A DNA stretch of 64,000 nt, from assembly GCA_016714085.1 (NCBI GenBank), contig JADJNW010000004.1, forward strand, positions 186,001 to 250,000, read 5' to 3'. Shown here piece by piece: positions 9,479 to 20,124 of the stretch. The notes beneath the pieces are model-generated. The model had not been told where the DNA came from. It saw nothing but the letters and a program-made list of their open reading frames with translations, and made no database searches. Each line of letters begins with the position of its first letter. The first letter of the stretch is position 1. The stretch is from Saprospiraceae bacterium (GTDB taxonomy: Bacteria; Bacteroidota; Bacteroidia; Chitinophagales; Saprospiraceae). The position numbers and the translations under genes were made by a program.

Positions 9479-9850
9479 ATGAATTATATTTTGGTTTTTG
9501 TGGGCGGCGGCATCGGCAGTATGTGCCGCTATGCTATTAGTCACGCCTTGAATCGCTATCATTTCACTTTTCCCTGGGCTACTTTTATCGCCAATGCGTT
9601 GAGTTGTATTATTTTTGGAGTGATTGCCTCATTGGTTTTGAAAAACATGATATCAAGTCCGCAATATCGCTTATTATTACTTACTGGTTTTTGCGGTGGT
9701 TTTAGCACATTCTCTACATTTAGTAATGAAACATTTGTACTTTTTGCCAACGGCCAATGGGCTTACGCTTTCGCAAATATTGCCCTAAGCCTACTGGTTT
9801 GCCTCTTTTGTATATATTTGGGCATGAAAATTGCTTCATTCATTTACTAA
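9479..9850 (+). CDS. crcB: Fluoride ion channel CrcB (Fluc)
   Basis: A 123-residue protein with four hydrophobic helices that as a dual-topology dimer exports fluoride. The N-terminal GGGIGSMCRYAIS (residues 8-20, with the conserved Arg) and the pore-lining GFCGGFSTFSTFSNE (about 74-88, with the Phe and Ser/Thr track and the bound-sodium region) are diagnostic. It follows the sugar-phosphate transferase by 8 bp. No fluoride riboswitch could be recognised upstream, and the tight spacing argues against a separate leader. Confidence 0.92.
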   Translation: MNYILVFVGGGIGSMCRYAISHALNRYHFTFPWATFIANALSCIIFGVIASLVLKNMISSPQYRLLLLTGFCGGFSTFSTFSNETFVLFANGQWAYAFANIALSLLVCLFCIYLGMKIASFIY

Positions 9851-9892
9851 AGGAGTAATAAAGATATAATAAAACAACAAAAACATTATACG

Positions 9893-10828
9893 ATGCAATT
9901 GACGCACGAAATGCTCGACCGACTGGACCAATTGGAGCAAAAATATGCCGTAATGGGGCAGGATATGCTTTCCTATCTTGATGGCTTGCTTTATGCGGAT
10001 TATCTTACCTATTGGGATTATATTCATCTTGATACTTTATTAAGTTTGCAAAGCCCGCGTACGCCGCTCCCGGATGAATATATCTTTATAACTTATCATC
10101 AAATTACAGAATTATATTTCAAATTAATCATTCAGGCTATTGAGCAGTTGATTTTTGCAGAAAAAGTCGAACCATCTTTATTTATAAGGCAAATGGAGCG
10201 TGTCAATCGCTATTTTGAGCAATTGATTCAATCATTTGATATCATGGTGGACGGCATGGATAAAGCGGAATTCCTCAAGTTTCGCATGAGTTTGCTGCCT
10301 GCCAGCGGCTTTCAATCAGCGCAATATCGAAAAATTGAAATTTTAAGTACAGATTTATATAATTTGACACATTCTACCAAGCGCGAACAGTTAAAGGAAA
10401 CTTCTATAGAAGAATTATATCAACATTTATATTGGAAATCGGGGGCAACTGAACTCGCTACGGGCAAGAAAACATTGACGCTTCGGCAATTTGAGCAAAA
10501 ATATTCCCAGGAATTTATCGCGCTGGCAGAAAATATTAAACATCATAATATTTGGCAGATATATCAAAAATTAAATGAAACGGATCAGAAAAATGAAATT
10601 ATTATAAAATTAATGCGTGATTATGATTTTAATGTAAATGTGCGATGGGCTTTGTCGCATTTTCGTTCGGCAGCACGGCATTTGGAAAGCAAACCACAGG
10701 TGATCGAAGCAACCGGCGGTACGAATTGGCAGGAATATCTTCCGCCGCGTTTTCAGCGCATTATTTTTTATCCTTCGCTTTTATCGGAAGAAGAAATGGA
10801 AATGTGGGGACGGCGCACTAAACATTAA
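9893..10828 (+). CDS. Tryptophan 2,3-dioxygenase family protein
   Basis: A haem enzyme of 311 residues, expected to open the indole ring of tryptophan to N-formylkynurenine, the first step of the kynurenine pathway. Family signatures: the N-terminal YLTYWDYIHLDTLLSLQ, the substrate-pocket helix ITYHQITELYFKLIIQAIEQ, and the stretch WALSHFRSAARHL where His aligns with the proximal haem ligand (WRxRH in well-studied enzymes). The glycine loop GTGGSSG of classical enzymes is here ATGGTNW and is preceded by a roughly four-residue insertion, so substrate range may differ. An ACMSD-type enzyme of the same pathway lies at 35.9 kb in this window. The start at 9893 is chosen because the tract before it is non-coding. 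Confidence 0.8.
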   Translation: MQLTHEMLDRLDQLEQKYAVMGQDMLSYLDGLLYADYLTYWDYIHLDTLLSLQSPRTPLPDEYIFITYHQITELYFKLIIQAIEQLIFAEKVEPSLFIRQMERVNRYFEQLIQSFDIMVDGMDKAEFLKFRMSLLPASGFQSAQYRKIEILSTDLYNLTHSTKREQLKETSIEELYQHLYWKSGATELATGKKTLTLRQFEQKYSQEFIALAENIKHHNIWQIYQKLNETDQKNEIIIKLMRDYDFNVNVRWALSHFRSAARHLESKPQVIEATGGTNWQEYLPPRFQRIIFYPSLLSEEEMEMWGRRTKH

Positions 10829-10865
10829 GAAAAGGCATTATTCAAAAAGCATCGCCGTTACTTTT

Positions 10866-11999
10866 TTATTTACTATTTTTTATAATAGTCTTATTATTAT
10901 CTTGAAAAGCGCTCCAGTCTATAGTGTAATTATCAAATAATAAAGCCGCAAAAGCGCTGAAAATAAAGGCAATTGCGCCTGCGGCAATCACTAAAATCGA
11001 ACGACGCGGACGGGATTTTACAATCGGGACTTCGGCATGTTCTACTAAAATAGTCGCTGGAATATAAGCATCATACACCGCTTTCCAGATTTTAAGGCGT
11101 TCCTTATCCTGGCTAAGCGAGAGATTCCCTTCAAAATATTGTTTTTCCAGCGTATTGATCGGTGCGATGCCTTGATTGAGTAATTCCATTCTTTGATCCA
11201 GCGTTTTCACCTCGCTTTCCAAGCCTTTTACCAGAGCATTCAGCATAACGATCGTATCACGAGGCACACTATTCGTGTTTTTTAATATCGCCAATCGGGT
11301 TTGATGGCGAATCAAATCAGCATTTGCTTCCGAATATTGGGCTGTCAAGGCCTCTGTTTGAGCTATTGTATTATACAAGCCATAATTTCTGCGTAAGGCA
11401 TTAAGCGTATCGCCTAATATTTTTATTTGTTGTTCCTTTATTTTGATCTCCTGATTAAAAGTTTCTATGGAAAGTATTTGATTTTGCTTGATCAATTGTT
11501 GGGCAAGCGCATCAATTTTTTCTCTTGCTACATTTGCAATACGTGGCGCTAATGCTCGATCTTTATCTTCTACGGAAAGCTCAATAGCGTCTCGTTTTGT
11601 TTTTTCAATTTTATAAAGACTAAAAAATTTTTCCTGTACTTTGAATGGCGCACGCGGATTTTCTTTATCAATTTTATAATGATCGTATAATTTAAAAGAA
11701 TCTACTAAAAAATCTACTAATTCACTCGACTCCGCAATCGTCAGCAAACGATCAATATCATTGGCATCTCCGTATTCATTTCTTCTTAGATTGCCTTGCC
11801 CAAAGAGCAATTCGGGTTTCGCCATATCCGGGCTTGCTGCGAGGAAAATAGTCGTCGCTTTAAAATAATTGGGCATGAATAAGCTAATAACGGCGGTGCC
11901 GATGGCCGCGCTCAGCGTCACGATCAAAATAGGTTTTCGCCATTTCCAAAGTGTTTGTACGACGCCCAATAAGTGGTCTTTCTGCTCCATGCTATGCAA
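10866..11999 (-). CDS. Wzz-family chain-length determinant / exopolysaccharide co-polymerase
   Basis: A 377-residue inner-membrane protein of the polysaccharide co-polymerase type that sets polymer length. It has an N-terminal membrane helix (about residues 20-40), a long periplasmic region rich in predicted coiled coil (about 140-290, many Gln, Glu, Ala and Leu), and a C-terminal helix (about 334-356) followed by a short polar tail. The first periplasmic segment PNYFKATTIFLAA is typical of Wzz proteins. No C-terminal tyrosine kinase domain is present. It is the first gene of a minus-strand run that continues with a flippase and an ABC permease. No polymerase (Wzy) or exporter (Wza) gene is adjacent. 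Confidence 0.8.
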   Translation of the reverse strand: MHSMEQKDHLLGVVQTLWKWRKPILIVTLSAAIGTAVISLFMPNYFKATTIFLAASPDMAKPELLFGQGNLRRNEYGDANDIDRLLTIAESSELVDFLVDSFKLYDHYKIDKENPRAPFKVQEKFFSLYKIEKTKRDAIELSVEDKDRALAPRIANVAREKIDALAQQLIKQNQILSIETFNQEIKIKEQQIKILGDTLNALRRNYGLYNTIAQTEALTAQYSEANADLIRHQTRLAILKNTNSVPRDTIVMLNALVKGLESEVKTLDQRMELLNQGIAPINTLEKQYFEGNLSLSQDKERLKIWKAVYDAYIPATILVEHAEVPIVKSRPRRSILVIAAGAIAFIFSAFAALLFDNYTIDWSAFQDNNKTIIKNSK

Positions 12000-12053
12000 A
12001 ATTGTTCGTGCAAAAGTAAGTAAAAAATTATTCCAGGAACGATTCTATATTAT

Positions 12054-13496
12054 TTAGTCAGGTCTTTCAGATTGCAATAAACCCAAAGCGTTTCGGAAGT
12101 TGATTAATCTCATTACCAAGGCTATTATTAAATTTGTAAAAATGCAGACGACAAAACGAGTCAACCAATCCGAGGGGATATAATAATAAAAAGTATAATT
12201 TGAACACAAACATAAGAATACGAATAAAAATAATTTTAATATTACATTCTTATTAAAATAGGCTTGCAATAAACGATGTGCGAGCATTACTTCTGCGACA
12301 GCTACAAAAACCTGGGTAAAGCAAGCAGCAATTCCTGCACCCAGCGCGCCGTATTGAGGGATAAGCAGCAAATTTAGGGTGATATTCAGCACGATAGCAA
12401 TGATGAAAATGCGAATCATGGGCCAAAGATCACCATGAGCGGTAAGCAAAGTGCCATATATAAAAGTACAACTCATAGCTACAAAAGTGATCATCAAAAT
12501 GCCCAATACCTGTCCGGCATAAGCATCGCCATCAAAATATAGCATTTGCATGATTTCCTGTTGAAAAAAGAAAACAGAAATGGCAATTGTCACAGCCCCT
12601 GCCCAGATCAATTGCAAACTGGTTTTCAACAAAGGCGTAAGCGCATCGCGGGTTTTGAGCAATTTTGCAAACATTGGCAGCAACAGCCCCGCAAAGAGAA
12701 ATCCAAGCATATTCCCGGCATCGAGCAGGCGGTAGGCGGAAGCGTACACATCAGCCTCCAGGCGCCCTTGCGGATGCAAACGTTCTAATAATACCGCGTC
12801 GAGCCGAGTATAAACGCCCATTAAAAAAACCACTAAGGCATAAGGGAAACTTTTTTTCAAAATCAAACCCAATAATGCCGGGCGAAAGCGCACGCGAAAG
12901 GATTGCAAGCGCGAGCGAAAGGTCAAAAATGCGATCAATGCTGTGATGGATAAGCTTGTTGTCTGTGCATATACAAACCATTCGATTTTGAAAACAGGAT
13001 TTGACCATAAAATAACGCCACAAATGCCAATTAATAGCAGTCGATCCAGCACCGAAATGATACTATCCGTGCGGTACATTGCTAATCCTGAAATATTGGA
13101 GCGCAAAAACAGGATCAATGAAGCCAGCAACTGATTCAATCCAATGAGCAACACTAAATGATAAACTTCTAATTCATATTTCCAAATCCAAGCCACTATC
13201 AACAAAACGATAAAGTAAACGAGCCCCAGCAATCCTTTGAGCAAGAGCATACTGGGGAAGTACTTGGATAACAGATGATTATGCTGTGAAATATTACGAT
13301 TATTATAATATTGAATGCCAAGATCGTTGATGATTTGCAAAATCAAGGTGAGACTGAAAAGATTGAAATACAGTCCATAAGCGCCGTCGGCAACGCGATT
13401 TTGAATAGCCAGTTCAATGCCAAAAATGTAAAACGGCTTGATGAGCAGATTAACAAAAAGAAGAAAAATGATATTGATGAGAAACTCCCGATTCAT
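12054..13496 (-). CDS. Oligosaccharide flippase (Wzx / polysaccharide transporter family)
   Basis: A polytopic membrane protein of about 480 residues with 12-14 predicted helices, of the MOP/polysaccharide transport superfamily that flips lipid-linked sugars across the inner membrane. It opens FLINIIFLLFVNLLIKPFYIFGIE and contains AYGLYFNLFSLTLILQIINDLGIQ, a typical start of Wzx-like proteins. The frame extends upstream to a Met at 13532, but the first 12 residues there are polar and unconserved in character, so I favour the Met at 13496. It lies between the Wzz-like gene and the permease gene on the same strand. A second, different flippase is at 22.15 kb. Confidence 0.8.
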   Translation of the reverse strand: MNREFLINIIFLLFVNLLIKPFYIFGIELAIQNRVADGAYGLYFNLFSLTLILQIINDLGIQYYNNRNISQHNHLLSKYFPSMLLLKGLLGLVYFIVLLIVAWIWKYELEVYHLVLLIGLNQLLASLILFLRSNISGLAMYRTDSIISVLDRLLLIGICGVILWSNPVFKIEWFVYAQTTSLSITALIAFLTFRSRLQSFRVRFRPALLGLILKKSFPYALVVFLMGVYTRLDAVLLERLHPQGRLEADVYASAYRLLDAGNMLGFLFAGLLLPMFAKLLKTRDALTPLLKTSLQLIWAGAVTIAISVFFFQQEIMQMLYFDGDAYAGQVLGILMITFVAMSCTFIYGTLLTAHGDLWPMIRIFIIAIVLNITLNLLLIPQYGALGAGIAACFTQVFVAVAEVMLAHRLLQAYFNKNVILKLFLFVFLCLCSNYTFYYYIPSDWLTRFVVCIFTNLIIALVMRLINFRNALGLLQSERPD

Positions 13497-13586
13497 TCGG
13501 CAATTGGTGAATGATGCATTGTGAGCAGGCAAATTAGAAAAAAGTATTCATTCCCATTCAAAAAACACCATTCACCAAACCAAATT

Positions 13587-14819
13587 TTATTCGTAACGCA
13601 AGGATTCGATCGGGTCTAATCTGGAGGCCTTTAATGCCGGATACAATCCTGAGACCAAGCCTACCGCTGTACAAGTGATCACTGCGATGGTAATCCATAC
13701 CCAGGGGAATAGAAAATTCCCGCCCATCAGGTAGGTTACAATATTGCCAATCAAAACGCCCAGGATAATGCCAAAAATACCGCCCATTAAGGAAATCAGC
13801 ACTGCCTCGGTGAGGAACTGCGTCATAATACTTTTTCGGGTAGCGCCGATTGCGTTGCAAATACCGATTTCGCGGGTGCGTTCGGTCACGGATACCAACA
13901 TGATATTCATCAAGCCAATAGCTGCACCAATCAAAGTAATCAAGCCAATCCCGACCGCCGCCAATCGGAAGTAAACGGTATTTTCTTTGATGATGCCAAT
14001 AAGGCTGTCGCTTTTTACAATTTCAAAATCGTTTTCTTCGGCGGCTTTCAGGCGGCGGATATTGCGGAGTAGCCCGGTCGCTTCTGCTATGGCGTTGTCA
14101 ATTTCAGTTGCGTCATTAACAGCTACTAAAATATTATAATTTGTTCTATCGCTACCATAATAACGTTTTCCTGTTTGCAGAGGAATCAGAATACGGCGAT
14201 CTTCGCTTTGATTCATGCTGGAACCGCGCGTTTTCAATACGCCAATAATTTTTAACTTAATATTACCCAGCGAAATCACTTGATCTATTGCTTTTTGGGC
14301 ATTGCCATTAAAGAGCGTTTTCACTACATCCGTACCAACAATGGCGATATAACCACCGTTCATAATTTCACGGTAATTAAAATTACGTCCTACTTCCAAC
14401 TCAAATCCCTTCGCTTCGAGATAATTTTCGTCAATTCCAAAAACAGAGACATTCGGATTGGTCTTTTCATCACCATACTTAATGGAGGCACTTCCTGTAC
14501 AATTCATCGAAACCGACGAATGCGCCGGAAAATCGTAGCGTTCCTTGAATTCCATGGACTGTTTAAAAGTAAAATTCTCACCGGCACGTTCCTGTACGCC
14601 TCCCCGTCGTCCGCGACTTTGCTTGGGATCCACATCAAAAGTATTTGCGCCAAGCGAGGAAAGGTTATCGCTCAAAGAATAAATAGCGCTATCGATGGCT
14701 GTAAGGATACCCACCAAGGCCATAATGCCAAATGCAATAATCATGAGGGTGAGTATCGCCCGTAGCATATTGGAACGGATAGAACGAAGCGCCAATCTTA
14801 CATTTTCCAGAAAATCCAT
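13587..14819 (-). CDS. ABC transporter permease, MacB/FtsX type
   Basis: A 410-residue permease with the MacB layout: an N-terminal helix (about residues 20-45 after MDFLENVRLALRSIRSNMLR), a large periplasmic domain (about 50-270) and three C-terminal helices forming the FtsX domain (about 285-400, with TERTREIGICNAIGATRK between them, the usual coupling loop). Such permeases drive efflux or lipoprotein and peptide extraction with a separate ATPase. The start at 14819 is preferred over 14861 because the family begins at MDFLENVR. No ATPase gene lies beside it, so the partner is encoded elsewhere. The intergenic gap to the PorU2-like gene is divergent. Confidence 0.87.
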   Translation of the reverse strand: MDFLENVRLALRSIRSNMLRAILTLMIIAFGIMALVGILTAIDSAIYSLSDNLSSLGANTFDVDPKQSRGRRGGVQERAGENFTFKQSMEFKERYDFPAHSSVSMNCTGSASIKYGDEKTNPNVSVFGIDENYLEAKGFELEVGRNFNYREIMNGGYIAIVGTDVVKTLFNGNAQKAIDQVISLGNIKLKIIGVLKTRGSSMNQSEDRRILIPLQTGKRYYGSDRTNYNILVAVNDATEIDNAIAEATGLLRNIRRLKAAEENDFEIVKSDSLIGIIKENTVYFRLAAVGIGLITLIGAAIGLMNIMLVSVTERTREIGICNAIGATRKSIMTQFLTEAVLISLMGGIFGIILGVLIGNIVTYLMGGNFLFPWVWITIAVITCTAVGLVSGLYPALKASRLDPIESLRYE

Positions 14820-15145
14820 GGAGATACGATTTATAACTACAATACATTTTTCCAAATGCACTGTTTGAAAAAGACCTATACAATTGCGGTGCTAAAATAA
14901 AAACTACTATTGAACCCAATGATTTTGTTCGATAAAAGTTCACCTACCTTAGACAGAAAGACTTCTTTTACAGTTAAAAATATTCGGAATCTTGTAAAAA
15001 GAATGACATTCCGATTGAATTTCCATGCCGAAAGGACTAATTTTGGAGCAAGATGAAATATTGGAATACAGAAATTTCGATATTTGCACGACACAGACTT
15101 CCACAAACGAGGCCAGCACCTATTTCCATCAAAAAATCATTGCAC

Positions 15146-18100
15146 ATGAAAAGAATTCTATTTCTTGTCGCACTTGTCGTGCTGCCCCAGTTGATGCTAC
15201 TTGCCCAAATGCCGAATGGTAAATTTGGCAACGAATGGATTGGTTACGATCAAACATATTATAAAATTCCTGTTGCGCAGGATGGCATCTATCGGGTTTC
15301 TTTGGATGTGCTTGCGGCGCAAGGGCTGGAAATCAATGACTTATCCAATGCACAGCTGTATTGCCTCGGTGAACAAATCCCTGTTTACATCGGTGAAAAT
15401 TATATCGAGTTTTTTGGCCGGAAAAATCGGGGTGAGCTTGATCGCTTTTTATATAAAAACGGTGAAGCCGATATGCTCAATCCTGAATATAGTATGTTCA
15501 CGGATACAGCAGCTTATTATCTGACATTTAATAATGAAGCGCAATCATTATTACGATATGAAAATAAAGTAAATGATTTAAATAACTTACCCACTAAAGA
15601 AGAATGGTTTTGGCAAGAATTGAGTACGACTTTAGGCGGGAGCTTTATTGCAAATACGCGAGGCGATGTGAATCAATCTATTTTTGAACTGGGCGAAGGT
15701 TTTGGCTTTGAACCCGGATTGAAACAAGCTTATCAAATTCCATTACAACCAACCCAGCGCTATCCAGGCGTAGCCGCCGATAGTTTTCAGATTCGATTGG
15801 CGGGTATCGGCAGCAATCCTCATTTTATTCAAACTTCTATTAATAATAATATATTAAATGATCAAACTATTCAGTCTTTTAATAATCAAATGTGGGATTT
15901 ACAATTTAATCATGAAACAAACCCTTCACAGCCCACCATTAATCTTACATTATTAGATACTTTAGGTAGAATCGCTATTGCTTATGCAAAATTATTATAT
16001 CCGCATGCGTTTCATTTTGAAAATAAAAATCAATTTCTTTTTCATTTAAATGGCACAGGTGAAGCAAAATATTTAGAAATAGAAGGTTTTCAGCATAATA
16101 ATATTGCGCCAATTTTATATGATTTAACCGCCAAGCAACGCGTTATTACTCAATTGGAGCGGGAAAAGTAAAAGTAAAGTTGGAAGCATTTACTGGCACA
16201 CATGAATTTTATTTAGTTAATCCTGAAAACATTATTTTGACAAATGATGTAAAGAAAATCGAATTTGATAATTTCCCAAAAAGAGAGGAAAATGCTGAAT
16301 TTATTATTATCTCCAGCCGAAAGTTGCAAAGCGATGCTTTAAATGATTACGCGGCTTACCGCAGCCAGCAATATCAAGTAGCGGTAGTAAATATCGAAGA
16401 TTTATACGATCAATTTGCCTATGGAATTCAACGACATCCACTATCGGTTCGGAATTTTGGGCATTATATCAAAATACAATGGCCAAGCGCTAAATTTATA
16501 TTAATTATAGGAAAAGCGCAAGAATTTATTAATATTGCTAAAGCTCGAGTTTATAATAATGATATTGATTCCCGTTTTTTTGTGCCAACTTTTGGCTCAC
16601 CGGGTTCTGATAATTTATTAGTAGCAAGTAATGATTCGCAAGTGCCTGTGCTGCCCATCGGGCGCATCGCTGCAACAAAAGCAAGCGATATTCAACTTTA
16701 TTTAGATAAATTAAAAGATTATGAAAATCCTTCCGATCAATCTGCCGAAAATCGCGCCTGGCGTAAAGAAATTATTCATTTAGGTGGTGGAAAAGATACA
16801 GAAGAGCAGTTGCGGATAGAATCAGCGATGAATCAAATGCAGCGCACGATCAGTGAAAATGGCTACGGCGCTCATGTGAGCACTTTTTATAAAATGAGTA
16901 ATGATGTAACGCAGCGCCTGGAATCGGAAGAAATTAATCAATTATTACAAGAAGGCGTGGGCGTTATTACATTTTTTGGGCACGGCGGATATACGGTTAT
17001 TGATATTAGCATCGGCGAAGCATCTTCTTTTACCAATTATAAAAAATATCCGGTGATGTTTGCTTTGGGATGTTACTCCGGCAATATTCATATTCCAAAT
17101 ATTAGTTATAGCGAAAACTTTGTTTTTCAATCCAATAAAGCTGGAATTGCTTTTGTTGGCACTTCTTATGAAGGAACGGTTTCTTCTTTAGGCCCTTTTC
17201 AAGAAACGGTTTACAAATTTTTAGGAGATAATAATGTAAAGAGTCTCGGCGAAATTATTCAGGCGAGTATTCAAGAATATGATACAAATCTTAATGCTTT
17301 TACCCGAATGTTATTACAACAATTTACATTACACGGTGATCCCGCTATTAAAATTCTGCCTTATGATGCCCCTGATTACCTGATAAATAAAGAAAGCGTT
17401 CAATTCAATCCGGCGCCCGTTTCGGTTCAAAATGATAGTTTTGATTTGAAATTCAATATTTTAAACATTGGAAAAAATGTTACAGACAGCCTTGCTCTTT
17501 TAGTAACGCGGCGCTTGCCAAATGGCGCTCAAAAAACATTTACTAAAAAGATAGAAACGCCTGCTTATCAGAGCGAACCGATTAATTTTACATTTCCTGT
17601 ACGCGATAGCAGCAGCAATACCGCGGGTTTTAATGAATTTTATATCCAATTAAACCCTGATAATATTATTCAGGAAACCCCTTTACCGGAAGCAGAACTA
17701 AATAATGAATTAAGAGATGTAAGCGGAGTGCGCGGCGTTAAATTATTTATTTTTGATAAAAATATTACACCTATTCAACCTTTAAATTATGCGATTGTAA
17801 ATACTGCTCCACTAAGGCTGAGCGCCTCTACCGCTAATGTTTTTGAAACTTCACAACGTTATCGAATGTCTATTGATACAACTAAATATTTTAATAGTCC
17901 TTTATATAAAGATACTTTATTTGCTACTACGGGCGGTGTACTTGATTGGAAACCCAATATTATTTTATTGGACAGTAATGTTTATTACTGGCGCGTCGCG
18001 ATTGATAGCTTGATCGAAGATACATATAATTGGAGTAATCAGTCTTTTACATATATTAAAAATAGTTCATTCGGCTGGCGGCAATCGCATTTTCAGCAAT

Positions 18101-20124
18101 TGCAGGAGAATGAATTGAATGAAATATTACTCCCCGACAGCACCCGATTTTTAAGCTTCGAGCCAAATACTTCCGATTTAAAATTTAGTATTTTTCGTTA
18201 TCCTATTCCAGCTTATAATTATACAAATCTTTTTAATTATAGTAGTATAAATAATACGACAAATCAGTATGTAGGTGGTATTGGAAGTGGAGGCCTTATT
18301 ATATGCGTATTTGATGGAGCTTCGAGCGACCCCTGGCAAAACATTCGCAGTGATGGTCAGCTTGGAAGATTTGGCAGCGTAATTGGAGAATCCTGGGCGA
18401 GTCCGCTTCCTTCTTTCCCTTTTTCTACGACAACATTAGAAAATCGTAATAAAGTTATTAATTTTTTGAAAGATTCAATTCCTAATGGACATTATGTATT
18501 TCTTTACACGATTCAGCATAGTACGGAAGGTACGGATTATAAACCCGAACAATGGGAAGCCGATTCTTTACAAAATAATGGCATCAATCTTTTTAATTTA
18601 TTAGAGAATGAAGGCGCGGTAAGCCTTCGATCTACCGCTGCCGAAGGCGCTCGGCCTTATGCCCTGCTTTATCGAAAAGGCAGTGGAAAGCCTATTTTTG
18701 AAGAGCTGGCAGCCAACGTGCAAGACACTATTTTTGGAGACTTTACTATTCCCGGCTTTAAAACAGAAGGTAATATAAAAACGCATAAAATTGGCCCCGC
18801 AAGTAAATGGAGTTATTTACAACATGATCTTGATATTGATCAATATGATAATTATGGTATTAATCTTTATGGTATTCGGGAAGATGATTCCATGATGCAA
18901 TTATTATCAAATTTTAATAATCCTGATACTTCCTTGCAATGGATTGATGCAAATATGTATCCTTATTTAATATTACAATTAAATACACGTGATACCATAA
19001 AGCGCTCTCCGACGCAGTTTGGCTATTGGCAAGTATTATATGAGGGGATTCCGGAAGCAGCATTAAATCCATTAGCGACATTTGAAGCGCCCAAAGATAC
19101 CTTGCAACAAGGCGAACCTTTACAACTTAAAATTGCGATTAATAATTTAAGCTATTATGATATGGATAGTTTATTAATAAACTATGCTATTCTGCGCGAA
19201 GGGACGCAGGTACGATTAGATTCGGTGCGGCTGAAACCCTTACTAAAACAAGATACTTTGATTGCTTCTATTTATTTACCTACCCAAAATTTACAGGGCA
19301 AGCATCAACTACAAATCGAAGTAAATCCATTACAAGATCAACCAGAATTATTTCATTTTAATAATGTCGGTGTAATAGATTTTTATGTAGAAACTGATAA
19401 ACGCAACCCATTGGTGGATGTTACTTTTGACGGTCTTCGCATCATGAATGGAGATATTGTATCAGCAAAACCTCAAATTGTGGTGTCTTTACAGGATGAA
19501 AATGTTTATCTGCCTTTAATCGATACTTCCACGATTGAACTTTGGATACAATATCCCGACCAATCGTTTGAAGATCGGCAACGTATTTCTTTTGACCAGG
19601 TAAGATTTGAATCAGAAAAGCCTGATAATAAAGGTATTAAAGCAACTATTTATTATGAACCGACATTCACTCAGGATGGTACTTATTTATTATATGTCAA
19701 CGGGCGAGACGCTTCCGGCAACCGGGCAGGAAATATTGAGTATCAAATAGAATTTGAAGTAATTACAAAATCCATGATGTCTAATGTAATGAATTATCCC
19801 AATCCATTTAGTACCTCCACTCAATTTGTTTATACTTTGACGGGGCAGGAAACACCTGCTAATTATAAAATTCAGATTATGACGATTGCGGGCCGTATTG
19901 TACGGGAGTTAACGGAGTTGGATTTGGGACCTTTGCGTATCGGCACACACCGCACAGAATTTGCTTGGGATGGCACCGACCAATTCGGCGACCGACTCGC
20001 CAATGGTATTTATTTATATCGTGTAATAATGGAGCATCAAAATGGTGAGGAATATGAAAAATATGATAATGGTACGGATCGCTTTTTTAAAAAGAATATT
20101 GGTAAATTAGTTATTCTGAGGTGA
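15146..20124 (+). CDS. PorU2-like C25 (gingipain-family) cysteine protease, split by a frameshift
   Basis: A very large secreted protein of about 1,660 residues if joined. It begins with a signal peptide (MKRILFLVALVVLPQLMLLAQ) at 15146 and then GNEWIGYDQTYYKI, a start I associate with PorU2-type sortase-like proteins of the type IX secretion system. The C25 catalytic pair is visible: His in FFGHGGYT and Cys in FALGCYSG, with LHGDPAIKI ending the peptidase part. The C-terminus is FlgD-like (NYPNPFSTSTQF, GIYLYRVIM), as in T9SS-exported proteins. The frame breaks at TAA 16169-16171; the next frame reads on without a gap (VKVKLEAFTGTHEFYLVN). One more A in the run at 16164-16167 would join the two. 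The two open parts are 15146-16171 and 16171-20124. Whether this gene is PorU2 or another C25 protein is an inference. Confidence 0.8.

Noticed and set aside
14298..14307. GGCATTGCCA match to the first mini-hairpin of the 22-nt element
   Set aside because: It lies in the permease coding sequence and only the first palindrome matches; chance.
16160..16182. Programmed -1 frameshift site in the PorU2-like gene
   Set aside because: The bases around the stop (CGG GAA AAG TAA) do not form a good X XXY YYZ heptamer, and no stimulatory stem was evident; one lost A is the simpler explanation.
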